From: Poronia punctata
Lineage: Eukaryota; Ascomycota; Sordariomycetes; Xylariales; Xylariaceae
Length of the DNA stretch: 64,000 nucleotides
Assembly: GCA_022579005.1 (NCBI GenBank)
Contig: MU401618.1
Location: 1 to 64,000 of the forward strand
Direction of reading: 5' to 3'
The notes beneath the pieces were generated by a model. The model did not search any database, was not told where the DNA came from, and was given only the letters and a program-made list of their open reading frames with translations. Positions 37,266-49,162 of the stretch are shown here, in pieces (the stretch's first letter is position 1; the number at the start of each line of letters is the position of its first letter). The position numbers and the translations under genes were made by a program.

Positions 37266-39464
37266 TACTTGTCACGGCGCAACTCGGAAGAAGAGGGGGA
37301 GCTTGGTCGTTTCATGGAATGATGCACATGGATAGATAGGTAGTTCAGTACCTAGGAAGGTACTAGGTATCGTAACTTCTTCAAGTGCGCAATTCCGCCC
37401 AGGCTACGCGCGCCTTGATGGGTTGTTTTATGCTTTTTGGGGCAACTATTTAGCTAGGTGATACCGGTAAATGATATATCTAAGTTACAGCATTGTGAGG
37501 GAAATTGTAGAGAAAAGGGATAGAAGATTCCTATTCTTCTATACTATGAGTTTTAACCATGATCATTAAGTAACCAGGATAGAATAGGGCTTATGGCAAC
37601 ATGACGGACTGGCTTGGCCACGATAGACAAGGTCGAGACTCAGACTTGATCGCTTTTGCCAGATGCCTCTCTGTCTTCCGTCGTGCCAAAACCAGTCCTA
37701 AAGCGGATTAGTCATCACAAGGTGGGGGTTAACCCGCACTTGGATCTCGACTCCCAACTTAGTGAAGGTATCCTCTTTTCCTCAGTGATAAAAGTGTCAT
37801 TCTTTGTCAATTATGCGTTACAGTGTGGTTTCAGTAAGTATTTAATAGTTGGGTTAGGAACTATTCATCGAAGAGTTGTTCCAGTAGACAACTTGGGTAA
37901 CGATATTTGACCGAGCTACATGTAAATTGTGCTGTGTACACCGATTCTTTGGTTTTGGAGAAAGACCGTCTTCGTATATGGGACAAGAGACTGGATGGTT
38001 TGCTCAAGTCAAACTGACCTACAGATGGGGGATCAATAATATGTCAACCTTAAGGAGAAATGGTCAGTGTCGACTTTACTCGATACCGTATTCCGATATC
38101 GTAACTTAAGGTTGGACGCTATGCATTACTAGAAGGAAAGAGCGCGGGGCTAAATCAATTCAAACGTCGGTTCGTCAGTCTAAAGGTACCCTTAACTACC
38201 GCGGCACTATAACAAGCGTTTGAGGCTCTGGATTTGTGAATACACCTCCGGTCAAACATGCGGTTGCACGAGGACCAAGATAGAAAGCGGGAAGGGGGAA
38301 AAGCCGAACACAGCCAGCTTATTTCTCCTTTGGTTTCTCAATCGGCTTGTTTGACCCTCCGCGGATGGTATGCTAAGCCCATACATTATACTCGTACGTA
38401 ATAGGAAGTGCAACAATGGACTCGAGGCTGGGTGTCAAGTAGAGTTGCACTCTATCAACCTGATATAGAAACCATGGATGATATGAGGTGTAGCATTGCT
38501 ACCAAACATCGAGGCGGTGGCGTACTGCTACATGTACGAGTAGGTGAAAAGCCACGATAAGGCCCCAATATTGGCGTCGACTAGGAAGAGTGCAAAACAT
38601 GTTCCGAGTTCCAGAAAGCTGTTACATTATCCGTTGCCCAACCTAGTGGTATATATGTACTTGTAGTATTCATGATATGTGACTTGGCCACGATATCGGA
38701 CATACTGATCTATACCCAGCCAACGCATCTCGTCATCAGGAACGGAAGTTTACCGGTAGTCGGGGTCAAGGCATCCTAAGCCTAGCAGTGTGGGTAAAGG
38801 TCATGTTGTACAGAAGAGGCCATCACAAACCACATCGTTGGGTAGCATTCCCTTATTGGTGGTCACATCTGATGCAAGCTAAAAATAACATAGTGACGCA
38901 CCTATAATATGGTATTTGGTGACCGACTTACCAATGTTCTGTTAAGTGGATGTGGCAGTCAGTATCTCCAGTACTCGTACTCGTAGTGCTTGAATATAGC
39001 TATCAAATTTTAACGGTTTTTGGAGTGTCTAGCCAACCAATTTTGCCAAGATGGGAGCAATGAGCGACAGCCCACATAAATGCCTGCCCCCATTAAAAGG
39101 AGTTCATCATTTTGGCTAGGGAAAAGTTGACCCGCCTAGGCCGTGTCCCGCGGCCGCATCAAAAAGCAGTCTAAAGTCTCACAGATGGTTTAAGTGCCGA
39201 TACAATTCAACAAAGTTTAATAATCCTACAAAGGCAGGCTATTACCTACTCGTACCTACCTACTTACTTTAATTCCGGAGACAGAGAATACCTAGAACAA
39301 TGCTTCTATTTATCCAACATTACACATGATGAAGAAATCATGGATACAGATATGACAGATGGTAGGTACGGCAAGGGAGACACAGACAGACGAGTCGAGC
39401 TTGGAAAGAAGCAGTTGCCGCCCGGGTACTTTCAGGTACACAGGCATGACAGGTTGATCGATGC
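37266..39464. other. Intergenic region upstream of the Zn2Cys6 gene
   Basis: No gene recognised. Holds four exact ACTCGTAC octamers (38390, 38534, 38973, 39248), among the densest groups in the window, along with TACCTAC runs. Probably promoter and spacer. Confidence 0.5.
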
Positions 39465-39932
39465 ATGTGGTCAATAGACATCACGTCTTCAGGCATGCTG
39501 ATTGGTGAATTATCATGCAACCCAGAGGGAAGCTCATGGCACTCCAGCCTATGGGATGCCATGATCGTCCGCGGGGTCCAAGAAGATCCAATAGAACCCC
39601 TGCATGACCCTTGCGAAGCGCCTGCACACTTGGCGCCGGGCCTTCCCTTGAACATTCACCGTCCAACCACCGCCGCTTTCTCCAACATTATTTCGACTGG
39701 GGGAGGGGACCCTTGCACTTTTTTCAACAATTATCAGCCATCTACCGCAACCTCATTCAGGAAAACGGGAAGCTCTCATGATCTCTACCGGCTGAAATGG
39801 GGTTCGCACCCCGAACTTTGGCTGGTCATGTATTTCGGTACGCCCCAATTGGAGACCATACTCGTACAGTGGCAGTACTGGTCTATCGGAAGAGTAAAGG
39901 CGCGGACGATACTCGTAGGTATTCTGTAGAGG
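39465..39932 (+). CDS. Hypothetical reading frame, doubtful
   Basis: An uninterrupted frame of 154 residues from a true ATG. It has no recognised motif, membrane segment or compositional sign of coding, and an ACTCGTAC octamer, otherwise an intergenic mark, lies inside it at 39860. It may be chance or an orphan gene. Listed only because it is the longest unspliced frame in the surrounding 3 kb. Confidence 0.15.
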
Positions 39933-40687
39933 TGAACGCCACTTGTCTAGACCCCAAGATACCTACTCTAATCCAATGAAGGCGCTGGTGGTGGTCTATC
40001 TCTGAGGGTTCGGCCTACCACCCCTGGCCTTTTACTCTGCCACCAAGGCCTGTTTTTCTGCTCGCCTTTTACTTTTCCGCTGTTGCTTCTGCGTCTCGGA
40101 AGAAAGCTGCAACTTGTTCTCTGTAAGATAAGAAGTTGCCACACTGGCCTACGGGGTTCTGATACAACCACCGGTATTGTGCGACCTCTTCTTGTTACAT
40201 ACTCGTACATACCGAGTTAGCCCGGGCGTCTATAAAGAATCCAAGAGATTGGAGATCTCCCTAGCCGTCCTATCAGAGGCATTTTTTCCGCCAGACGACA
40301 AGAAAACTGGCCCACCGTGGGCAGTCCTATTGCGTACAGTCGATGTGCTATCCCCACTGACGGTGTATGCAGAAGCTTCAGAGAATCCGAATCGGGTTGT
40401 AGAACCTGAGAGGGCGCTTATTCAAAACCTATACTTCCCCTCGGCCATCTAAGCTGATCCTTCTTTTCTTTCGATAGCTGGTCTCCAAACTTACTTTCTC
40501 CTCTGATTGCGCGTTACTTCACTTCTGCCAACCACAGGTCTCTCATACCTCTTTGACTTGTTTTGTGAAGCGTGTCTTTTTTTTTCATTATTTCACTTCT
40601 CTTCATTGCGCACACGCAACAACAGTCGACTCGCACGGCCGAGCGATCTTTACTTTCTTTCCTTATATCATACTCACCAACATCATA
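39933..40687 (+). promoter_or_regulatory. Promoter and leader region of the four-helix membrane protein gene
   Basis: Includes a pyrimidine-rich stretch from about 40460 to 40680 directly before the ATG, the usual look of a fungal core promoter and leader. One ACTCGTAC at 40201. No other gene seen. Confidence 0.45.
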
Positions 40688-42116
40688 ATGGCGCGCGCAG
40701 ATGAGAAGAGGCGGCCCGCCGCCCTCAACTTGACTCCGTCGCGCTCATCGTCGACAAGTGGATCTTTTACTACCACATCCTCATTAAAACCACCGAGGAC
40801 ACCGAGATTCGCCGAAGCCACCACAGTACATTCTCCCATAGAACCGCGAGAAAACCCGTTCAGTAGCCGCGAGGACGCATCACATGGCCCTCAAGCTCGG
40901 CCAGCTGATGTAGGTTTTGGATACATCAATGATGATACACGGACGCAAACTATCAACATGCCAATGACACCGAGATCACCGTTGAAGAGTGCCATGAGAG
41001 CGCCGGGGACACCAGGGAGACGGCTAGAGAACCCTCTCAGCCCCACGTTCAGAGAAGAGGACATCCTCGAGAGCAGGGAAAAGGACACTGAAATGGCGCA
41101 AAAGAAGGACGTGGTAAGTTTTCATAACTGATAGGAAAAGCAGCGTCTGTTACTAATACACCTTGCAGAGGCTCAAGTACAGGGTCAGGCTTGCCAAGTT
41201 TGCTCTTCGTGGTATCAGCTTCAGCTGTAGCTTGATTATCATCGCTCTCCTTGCCACTTCATTCAACATCTTTCGTGCGACGAAGAATCTGCCGGCGCAA
41301 AACAATCTGCCAGCATGGGCGGAGAATACGCAGCTGTGGCCCCAGATCGTCGTCCTCTCGGTTTCCGGCATTAACCTCATTCTCTGTATCCTCATCTTTA
41401 TCGGCTATTTGAGGGGAGGTCATTACCGGGCAGAAAAAGTCGGTGTCTACTACACGCTGTTTGCAGTTGGCTGGTTCATCGCTTCCTCGATCCTCTGGGC
41501 TGCCGCCGCCGGCATTCTCCAGTTTACCCGCAATAACAGCGACAACAAGGACATGTGGGGTTGGGCCTGCGTCGAGAACAAGAGAGCAGAGGTCTTTTCG
41601 GACAAGGTGGACTATGCCCTCGTCTGCCGGCTTCAGGTGAGAATAGACAGCCCTATCAGCTTTTATCGCATATGCTAACCCGGCATGGTTTTGTAGAATT
41701 GGTCACTTATCTGCGCCCTGATCGAGATCGTTCTCGATGTATTCACCATCACACTCTACAGCGTCGTCTTCTACCGATATATCACGAAACGTAAGCTCAC
41801 CAAGTCGATGGACATGCGCGATCGTGCCCGCTCGGATCTGTACCTGGCTCAGCTGCGGTCCCAATCGGCTCCCAACACGCCAGGCTTCGGACCCAAGTCG
41901 CCTTCTTTCTCGCAATATGCCATGTCTCCACGATTCCCGCCCTCTGCCTATAAGTCGCTCGACGACATCACCGAGAGTCCAACCTTCACACCCGCCACTC
42001 AAGCACCCGAGCCATCGTCGTCCTTTGTGGCTCAACCTAGCCAAGCGGCGGAGAAACCGTTCAAGCTACAACCACCTCCCGTCAAGGCTCGCTCGGCCAC
42101 CCCAAGGGTCGGCTAG
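40688..42116 (+). CDS. Four-helix membrane protein, MARVEL-like, possibly truncated by an in-frame stop
   Basis: Model: exons 40688-41113, 41169-41636 and 41697-42116, giving 437 residues. The N-terminal 140 residues are disordered, Ser/Thr/Pro-rich, with repeated TPR(S/F) motifs likely to be phosphorylated. Four membrane segments follow at about 155-176, 201-223, 234-258 and 301-325, with a 40-residue loop between the third and fourth that contains two Cys. The arrangement resembles fungal MARVEL-like proteins of unknown function at the plasma membrane or vesicles. The cytosolic tail ends at TAG (42114-42116), but the same frame continues for 48 more sense codons to another TAG (42261-42263) with a low-complexity start and an EQQYDAVPIPGAYAD segment that looks like real protein. 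The natural end may therefore be 42263. Confidence 0.82.
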
Positions 42117-42263
42117 GGCGCCTTCAACAGTCCAACTAGTACCTCTTCTCCTCACCCAAGCTTTTCTGCGGCAGCTCCCGGCGAGCAACAGTATGACGCC
42201 GTACCTATCCCTGGCGCGTACGCCGACGCTGTTGTCAAAAACCCGCCTCCCGCACAAAACTAG
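42117..42263 (+). other. In-frame extension after the stop of the membrane protein
   Basis: Forty-eight sense codons and a TAG, in the same frame as the preceding gene. The composition (Ser/Thr/Pro-rich, then a YDAVPIPGAY segment) matches the cytosolic tail in front of it. Either a nonsense mutation, a base error, or translational readthrough. Confidence 0.55.
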
Positions 42264-43835
42264 TTTCGGACACGACGCTAGTTGATGTTCTGCATATGCG
42301 TGGAAAGAGCTGGATGAAAAGAATGAGAAATTTATAGAAGAGCAAAACTGTACAACCAGGGAGAGGAAAAGAGCAAAGGGTACATGATGGGCCAGGGACA
42401 GGATTCCCAGAAAGGGCAGGCCCTGAACTGAAACTGCTCTTTTCTCTTGACGAATGATATCCCACACGAGCGGGCGGCGTTTTTATTGACGGGGACTTGG
42501 TTCTAATTTTACTCGGGGTGGCTTGTTTTTTTTGGGCGGGGAAACGGATACCTTGAAGCTCATCTACGGCTTTATTTTTACTGTTGGCTGAGCCCTCAAC
42601 TGAATGATATATTCCTCTGTTTTATCTAAACTGTTAATTACACCGGATCAGATATACACACCAAAACCATATCGTCCACTTATGGAGAAGAAGATGACAA
42701 AATATACTACACTTCTCTTCATACAACGTCTTGTTAATTTTCATCCTGTAACTTGACTTCAAGCACTAAAGGTTAGACGCTTTTGCACTTCGGTTCTTTC
42801 ATCCCAATGTAAGGAGACGGTAAAATGCTTGGATAAGATGTAATGCCACCAGTTCAGGTAGGTTACAGTTACAGTTACATCGGGCTCATCTCGCTTCCTG
42901 CACCCTCCTCATTTTTATCTGTCTCCTTCGTCCTCGTCCTTGTTCTAGTCCGTCCCCCAACCATAAGAGGATTCGATTCTGCAGCGTCGGAAATGCAAAT
43001 GTAAGAGTACCCGAACCTCCACGTTGGGGGCGAATGCGCCTCTCTACCGTGGATAATAAATAGAATAGACGGAATGTAGGTACGGTACCGTAGTATTCCG
43101 TGTTCGTTTTGTTTATTTACGTAGGTAGGTATCAAGATGTCCAAGTACCTACCAGTAGAGACTGTCGCCTTGATGATGGGTCTTATGTTGGTAGCGTTGT
43201 ATACTAGACTACATACTTAAGCAACATCAAAATAGCTGGGCTTTCTTCCCGGCCAGCTGAGTCCAGGTTGGTTACCTTTGGAATTCCATAATTGAGTTAA
43301 CCTAGGCAATACAAGGCTATAGATACGTAGATAATGACTGGGGAGTGATACGTCTTGACTTCATGTTGCGTTCCTCCTACGTTTTGTGTCACCTATCTGA
43401 TGAACAATTTCCTTCCATTGTCTAATAAAAGTATCCACCTACCTTACACCTAACCTACCGGCGGGGGTAAGGTAGGTAAGTTCCAATGCATCAGGAACAG
43501 GATTCCCTACAGCTGTTAACACCTGGCAAACAGGTAGGTACCGAAATCAAACGGCAACCTTCGAGGTCCTTTCTTTCAAAGGTCCATCGAGGTCCCCTTC
43601 CGACTTGAAGCTATTCGTACATCGTAACTCGCGCACCCATCAGTGAAATCATAACTCGTACATTCAAATCTCAACCTCAAAACCTCGGGGAACAGAAAAA
43701 AGAAAACCCTACAAATTAAATCAAATCTAATCTCGCATCATCACTACAGCCCTCCCCAAAGAACAATCAAACACTTACCACCCATCAACGCCGCTTAAGA
43801 AGAAGAAGAAGGGCAAACAAACAAACAAACAAAAA
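42264..43835. other. Intergenic region
   Basis: No gene recognised. Contains an 11-bp inverted repeat (ACCTACCTTAC at 43437 and its complement ending at 43477). The final 130 bases are A/C-rich and directly precede the next ATG, probably its leader. Confidence 0.5.
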
Positions 43836-44148
43836 ATGTTCAGATCCCTGTCACCATCCCGTCGATTCAGATTCTACAGCACAACTCCTCCCCTACCACC
43901 ACCGCCACCACCACCACGGGGCCAAGCAACACCAGTTAAATTCTGGCCTTTCCTAGCCATTATTATCGTGGGAACGGGCGCTTTTGCGTATATTAGTAAG
44001 ACGAGAGCTGGACAGGGGTGAGTTTTTTTTTCTCTCTCTTCTTCTTTTGTGTTTATGTTTGTTTGTTGTATTTTATTATTAACTTTTTGTATGATTTAGT
44101 CGGGCTCCTATTGCGAGGAATGAGATTCCTAATAAGATCCAGAACTAA
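43836..44148 (+). CDS. Small single-pass membrane protein, probably mitochondrial
   Basis: Model: exons 43836-44017 and 44100-44148, giving 76 residues. The N-terminus is basic, Ser/Arg-rich and without acidic residues (MFRSLSPSRRFRFYSTT), as in mitochondrial targeting peptides. A Pro-rich linker follows, with eight prolines in a row broken once, then a hydrophobic segment WPFLAIIIVGTGAFAYI (about 37-53) and a basic polar tail. The intron (82 nt) joins in phase and adds RAPIARNEIPNKIQN. Small inner-membrane proteins such as respiratory-complex accessory subunits or assembly factors look like this, but I do not recognise the family. Confidence 0.65.
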
Positions 44149-44236
44149 GAACTAGGTTCGGGTCATGGATTTGGGTGACGGGAGGTGGTTTGATTTGAGG
44201 GGATAAGGATAAGGCTGAGTAGTTAGGAGTAGTGAG

Positions 44237-44284
<48 letters not shown>

Positions 44285-46214
44285 TGTGTGTGTGTAATGA
44301 TTGTGGTGGAGGGATATGGGCGTTTTAAGATACATCAGCAGCAGCGTGGAATTGAAAAATTGTATATATTATATCATATCAATGTAACAGAATAAAACAA
44401 ATTTAGAGATCTCTTTTGGGTAAGGTAGGGAGGGGGGTTTTGACTTTCCGGGTGGCCGGTCTTGCTCGGGTAGTAGGGGGGAGAGGAAGAGTACCTAGGT
44501 GGTAGGGAGGTAAATAGAACAAGACGAGTTATTACACATGAGGGGTTTTTTTTTTGGACTTGGGAAAAAAAAACTTAACATGCTTCCTGTCCATGTTTCA
44601 TGGAATCGTGAACAGAAGGCACCATTGCCACCGCCATCTAGTTTGCACGGATGTTGATATACGTTCCTTGCCCAGTCCCTACTTATGTAAATCGTGTATC
44701 GGGCGGCCCGTCAAGTATTCTCTTGGCCATGGAGCGGTTAGAAAGCCACGACTATCCAAGGCTAGGGGGTTACCAAGATTGGTGGTGACAATAACATCAT
44801 GCTTGTAGTTGAACTTGTTCCTTTAGTTTTGAGTTTAAGAGACTGGTCTTCTATGTGTTCATGCCTACTCGTACAATTGTAATTCTTATTAAGGAGGGTG
44901 TATAAAGGCAGATGATCTAGGTAAACCTAGAGAAGCTGCCTATTGTAAGCTGTGGGAATGTTGACCGTTGTCGGGGGCCCCAACATTTGTGCGGAGGCCT
45001 ACGAGTACATCTAATAAACGCAACAGAAAATTGCACAAGATAAAATCTACGGAAACACATCATTTATTTCATAAGAAACGATTCCTTGAGATCAAGATGC
45101 ACATGGGTGAGGTACAAGTAGGTACTGCTTCTGCTAGAAGTTGGTCTACGATAGGTTAAGCAAGTATCAGCAGGTACGAGGGGCCTGCGAGGTAAGGTGT
45201 TCATTCGGCAAGTCACTTTTTTGCAAGGGGTGGATGATCATTACTTATTTGGGTAAGAATTTTCCCCCCGGCAAAAAAAAGGTACATGTGGTGCTCAGCC
45301 TGGCCACTCAACGGACCCACCCCTCACTGCCATGCAACATACTAAATTTCGACCTGTAAGGGCATTCAGAAGTGCTTTCAGACCTGACTGATCATTTTGA
45401 CCTAGACTGACCGTCGCAAGGCTGTAATTGCAGCGAATGGTGGCTTTACGAAGCACTAAGGGGTTGGTTAATAGGTAAATAGGTTAATAAGTACTTTAGA
45501 TAGGTTAATAGGTTAATAGGTCAGGTAACAAGGCTAAAGTGTAGAGCGCGCAATTCTATTGGTTCAGTCAATTGCCCATACAAATCCTACAAGTACCTTA
45601 CCATGCCAAGGGACCCATTTGCAAGTGGATACGGGACCCATACTACCTATGCAATGAACACCTTACCTCACAGGCACCTTGTAAGTAAAAGGAGCAATAG
45701 CGATTAGTGCGGGGCAATATGTGATAGAACAAGAAATCAAATTTCCCAACAATAACAACAAAAAACACCAAAATATCTCACTCATATTGTTAACAATTAA
45801 ATGTTGACCACCCTAGTCTAATACCTAGTTTCTGATTTGAATATCTACGCGCCTTTAACTACCCTCAAATCCTAATTGTAGAACAAGTTTTTTTTTTTTA
45901 CCTGGGAAAGAAAACATTTCTTATCAAAGAGAGTAACGGCACTGCCCCTCACTTCTGTACTTTGTCCCACCCTACCCTATCAGACCAACAAATTCATCCC
46001 CTAATAACAACGCCGCTGACAACAACAACCCCTTTACGCCCCCCGCGAGTAATCCTATAAACGTATAATTATTTCGACCTCTATATACCTGCCTTATAGC
46101 AAAGGAGTCTAGAGCAAGGAAACCAAGTCTAGACAAGCTTTTGCCAAGCTCCCAACATTTATCCCCCCCCAAAAAGGAACCACCCCCCCAAAAAGAAAGA
46201 AACAACCAGAAAAA
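44149..46214. other. Intergenic region
   Basis: No gene seen. Contains AG and GT dinucleotide repeats (44241-44295), an ATAGGTTAAT-rich patch near 45475-45530, and short C and A runs just before the kinase ATG at 46215, its probable leader. One ACTCGTAC at 44867. Confidence 0.5.
44241..44295. repeat. AG then GT dinucleotide microsatellite
   Basis: About 21 AG units followed by about 6 GT units, in the probable 3' UTR of the small membrane protein gene. Confidence 0.9.
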
Positions 46215-46877
46215 ATGCCGGCAATCGACGACCTCAAAAACCGCACAACACCCGTCTTCTCCTCCGATGACGTAACCGTCCTATTCGTCCTAGGCGGCCC
46301 CGGCGCCGGCAAAGGCACGCAATGCGAACGTCTCGTAGCCGCCTACGGCTTCACGCACCTCTCGGCCGGCGACCTCTTGCGCGCAGAGCAGAACCGACCC
46401 GGCAGCGAATACGGCCAGTTGATCAAAGACTACATCAAGGACGGACTGATCGTTCCCATGGAGGTGACGATTGTCCTTTTGGAAAACGCCATGCGAGCCG
46501 CCATATCCTCTTCCTCTTCCTCTTCCTCTGGCACAAACAAAGGCAAATTCCTGATCGACGGCTTCCCTCGCAAATTCGACCAAGCCGTCAAGTTCGAAGA
46601 GGCCGTTTGTCCGGCCAAGTTCGTCTTGTTCTACGACTGTCCCGAGGAGGAAATGGAGCGGCGGCTCCTGGAGCGCGGGAAGACGAGCGGGAGAGATGAT
46701 GATAATGCCGAGAGCATCAGGAAGCGGTTCCGCACTTTTATCGAGACGAGCATGCCTGTTGTCGATTATTTTGATAAACAGGACCGTGTTGTCCGTATCC
46801 GTGCCGATGTCCCGCCGGATGATGTCTATAAAGCTACCCAGGCTGAGCTTGTGAAGCGGTTAGGCGAGGGGTTTTAA
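46215..46877 (+). CDS. ura6: UMP/CMP kinase (uridylate kinase, Ura6 type)
   Basis: Single exon, 220 residues. It transfers phosphate from ATP to UMP or CMP in pyrimidine nucleotide synthesis, in cytosol and nucleus. The P-loop GGPGAGKGTQCE lies at 27-38, followed by LSAGDLLRAE, which contacts the substrate base. FLIDGFPR and the short LID with RGKTSGRDDDN and SIRKRF are all present; the short LID marks the UMP/CMP-kinase subfamily of adenylate kinases. A run of eight Ser with a short Gly/Thr/Asn/Lys tail sits before FLIDGFPR in a surface loop where relatives are shorter. The start is the first ATG after the A/C-rich leader. Confidence 0.93.
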   Translation: MPAIDDLKNRTTPVFSSDDVTVLFVLGGPGAGKGTQCERLVAAYGFTHLSAGDLLRAEQNRPGSEYGQLIKDYIKDGLIVPMEVTIVLLENAMRAAISSSSSSSSGTNKGKFLIDGFPRKFDQAVKFEEAVCPAKFVLFYDCPEEEMERRLLERGKTSGRDDDNAESIRKRFRTFIETSMPVVDYFDKQDRVVRIRADVPPDDVYKATQAELVKRLGEGF

Positions 46878-47794
46878 AAGAGGAGGGCAATACATGCGAA
46901 AAGCGAGCGAGAAAGCGTCATAGAATAAGAAATCAAAGTGGTTAGGGATATATGTGGTTCCTGTTTTACGACACCAGCTAGGTTGCTTTCACGTTTACTA
47001 CATCGTTTCAAGTCGGAACAAGAACAGGCGGCCCAAGCTAATGTGGGCTATATCTCTACCTGTGCAGGGCATTAATACTGGTCACATGAGGGAAGATAGA
47101 AAAACTAGAAATACCCATTAAAGAAAATATAATAATGAGGATGAAAACCATGCCAGTACGTAACCAGTTTGACATTAGTACGGCGACGTATTGGCCTTCT
47201 ACCTCTCCTCAAGCATAGTAGACAGTAGATAACGCTGGGAGCAGGGTGTCGTGGATTTTGCGGGAGCGCAAAAGGTGTGGTGCGTGTACAGATAGGTCCA
47301 AAACCTATGTGTCTTGTACTTTGAAGCGTATAGTTTACCCTAACCTAGGCTGATCGACGTCCCAGACAAAACTCTTGACGATTTGTGGGAGAGGGAGATG
47401 TCACCCTCATGGAAAAGTCACCATTCCATACTATCCCTGGGGAAAAGTCGTTTCGTGCACTTTCTTAGAATTATTCACAACCCTCTATGCTTCCTTTAAA
47501 TATGTGTGGGAGTTCGCCTGTGGTCGAAACGAGGCCGTATCCCACTTCTATAGAGAACCATGAATCCTCGGATCCTCGTTCAGCTGAAAAGCGCAGACGA
47601 GAATGGGGATGAGAATACATATAGTCATGTTGCTCCCCTCCGGAATGCCACATAAACTGGACATCGCGTAATTTCATTAACAAAGCCTTTTCCGCATCGC
47701 CATACCAGACGCCGAATGACCTTCCCTATGCAATCAATTGAAAGCCGAGAACCGCAAATGGCGACCAGAGCCAATATAGACCTCTTAAGAACCT
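46878..47794. other. Intergenic, tail-to-tail region
   Basis: Lies between the stops of the kinase and the eIF3m gene. No gene recognised. Confidence 0.5.
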
Positions 47795-49162
47795 TTAGTC
47801 ATCCTCGTCAGTCCGCTCCTTGCGGGGGCCTCGGTCGCCCCGCTCACCACCAGCTCGCCGCCGGTCTACGCCGCCCATCCCTGTGTTGGTCATTTTCCGT
47901 TCAACCTCTTCCAACTCGCGCTTCTTCTGTGCTTCGAGGTTCGCCTGCTCCTTGCGAAGCGTACTGGCGACCTTGGTCAAAGTATCTCTCCATGTGTCCA
48001 CAAGATCGCCTAGTTGGCGCCATTGCTTCTCGCCGAAAACTCGGTATGTGGTCCGGTGAACCAGGAAAACCTTCTTTTGCTGCGACATTCTACCTTCGAC
48101 CAACTGGGCGCGGATCACGTCGATTATCCACAGCTCTACTTCTTCCATGGAGATCTGGAGTGCCTTTGCGATATCGGCATAGGGGATTTCACGTGTTTGC
48201 GTACGGGCTGCTAGGGACGCGAACGAAAGTAGTCGCATCTTCGTCTGTAGCTTCTCCAGGTCAAAACGCTCCTTCTCCACGAAGCCCTCGTGTTCTTCTC
48301 TAAACTGGCTGTAATCCTCTAGGTCCTTCTCCGCAAAGATGGTCAGGAGTTCGTAATACACCGGGTGAGTCTCGGCAAGAGCTTGGACGCAGGGCACGCT
48401 GAGGAGATCCCGGAAGTCATATTGTTGGCTCGAAAGAAGGGAGGTTCTTAAGGCACGCAGTGCGATCTTCTGGGCTTCTTCAGACTTTACTTCTTCATCC
48501 TCAAATGTGCGAAGTGCCTTTAGAATATATTGGTACGATGTGCTAGAGTGCCATTTAGGTTAGTCATGCGTACTTCGGGGGTGGCACAAATGAGCATTTA
48601 ACGGTACTCACTGAGAGTCGCCGGCTTCCTGAGCCGCCTCGGCAATCGCCTCGAAAGCCTGACGCTGGTCTTCAGCGTCTGTTCCCCAATCCGCCATCCA
48701 TGAATCAAGATTCTTGAGGTAGGGCTTTAGGTTCTCGAACATGCCATGGAATTTGAGGAATCGCAAGATGGCCATGAACACGTTGTACCGCATCTCGTCG
48801 TTGGGTCTCAGCATGTTGAAAATGGTGGTGAGGACGTTGAGGCCTAGACCGGGACCGTTGATTGGCGACGATGTTACGGGCTTCATGAGGTTGTCGCAGA
48901 CACGGGGAAGGAACATTTCGACTTTGTCGCTCTGGAGGACGAGGTAGACGAGTAGGTTGTACGCGCCAGCAAACTCCTTCTCCGGGATGGAGTGTAACGC
49001 TGGGGAGGCGATGATAAGTTTTTTAAGTATGTCATCCCTTTGCTGCTTCTCTACCAAGGGTTTAACCTCATCGCCGATGTTGAGGAAGTCGGCCATCTCC
49101 TGCGCCAACTCCTCAAACGTGCCATCGATGAAGGCTAGCTGGGGTTGTTGAGCACCCGCCAT
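47795..49162 (-). CDS. Translation initiation factor eIF3 subunit M
   Basis: Model: complement of exons 47795-48542 and 48612-49162, giving 432 residues. It is a PCI-domain subunit of eIF3, which helps recruit the 40S ribosome to mRNA in the cytosol. The N-terminal half is helical repeats ([22 protein letters not shown] and neighbours). The C-terminal PCI region includes [16 protein letters not shown], a winged-helix part with [20 protein letters not shown] and [23 protein letters not shown], all typical of eIF3m. The last 30 residues are Arg/Gly-rich and charged. The single 69-nt intron keeps phase and has a CTAAC branch site. The COP9 subunit 7 is related but lacks this tail; eIF3m is the better fit. 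Confidence 0.92.

Noticed and set aside
39798..39825. B-box-like GGTTCGCACC with short flanking complement, suggesting a tRNA end.
   Set aside because: The T-stem does not pair properly, and no D-arm or acceptor stem is found upstream at tRNA distance.
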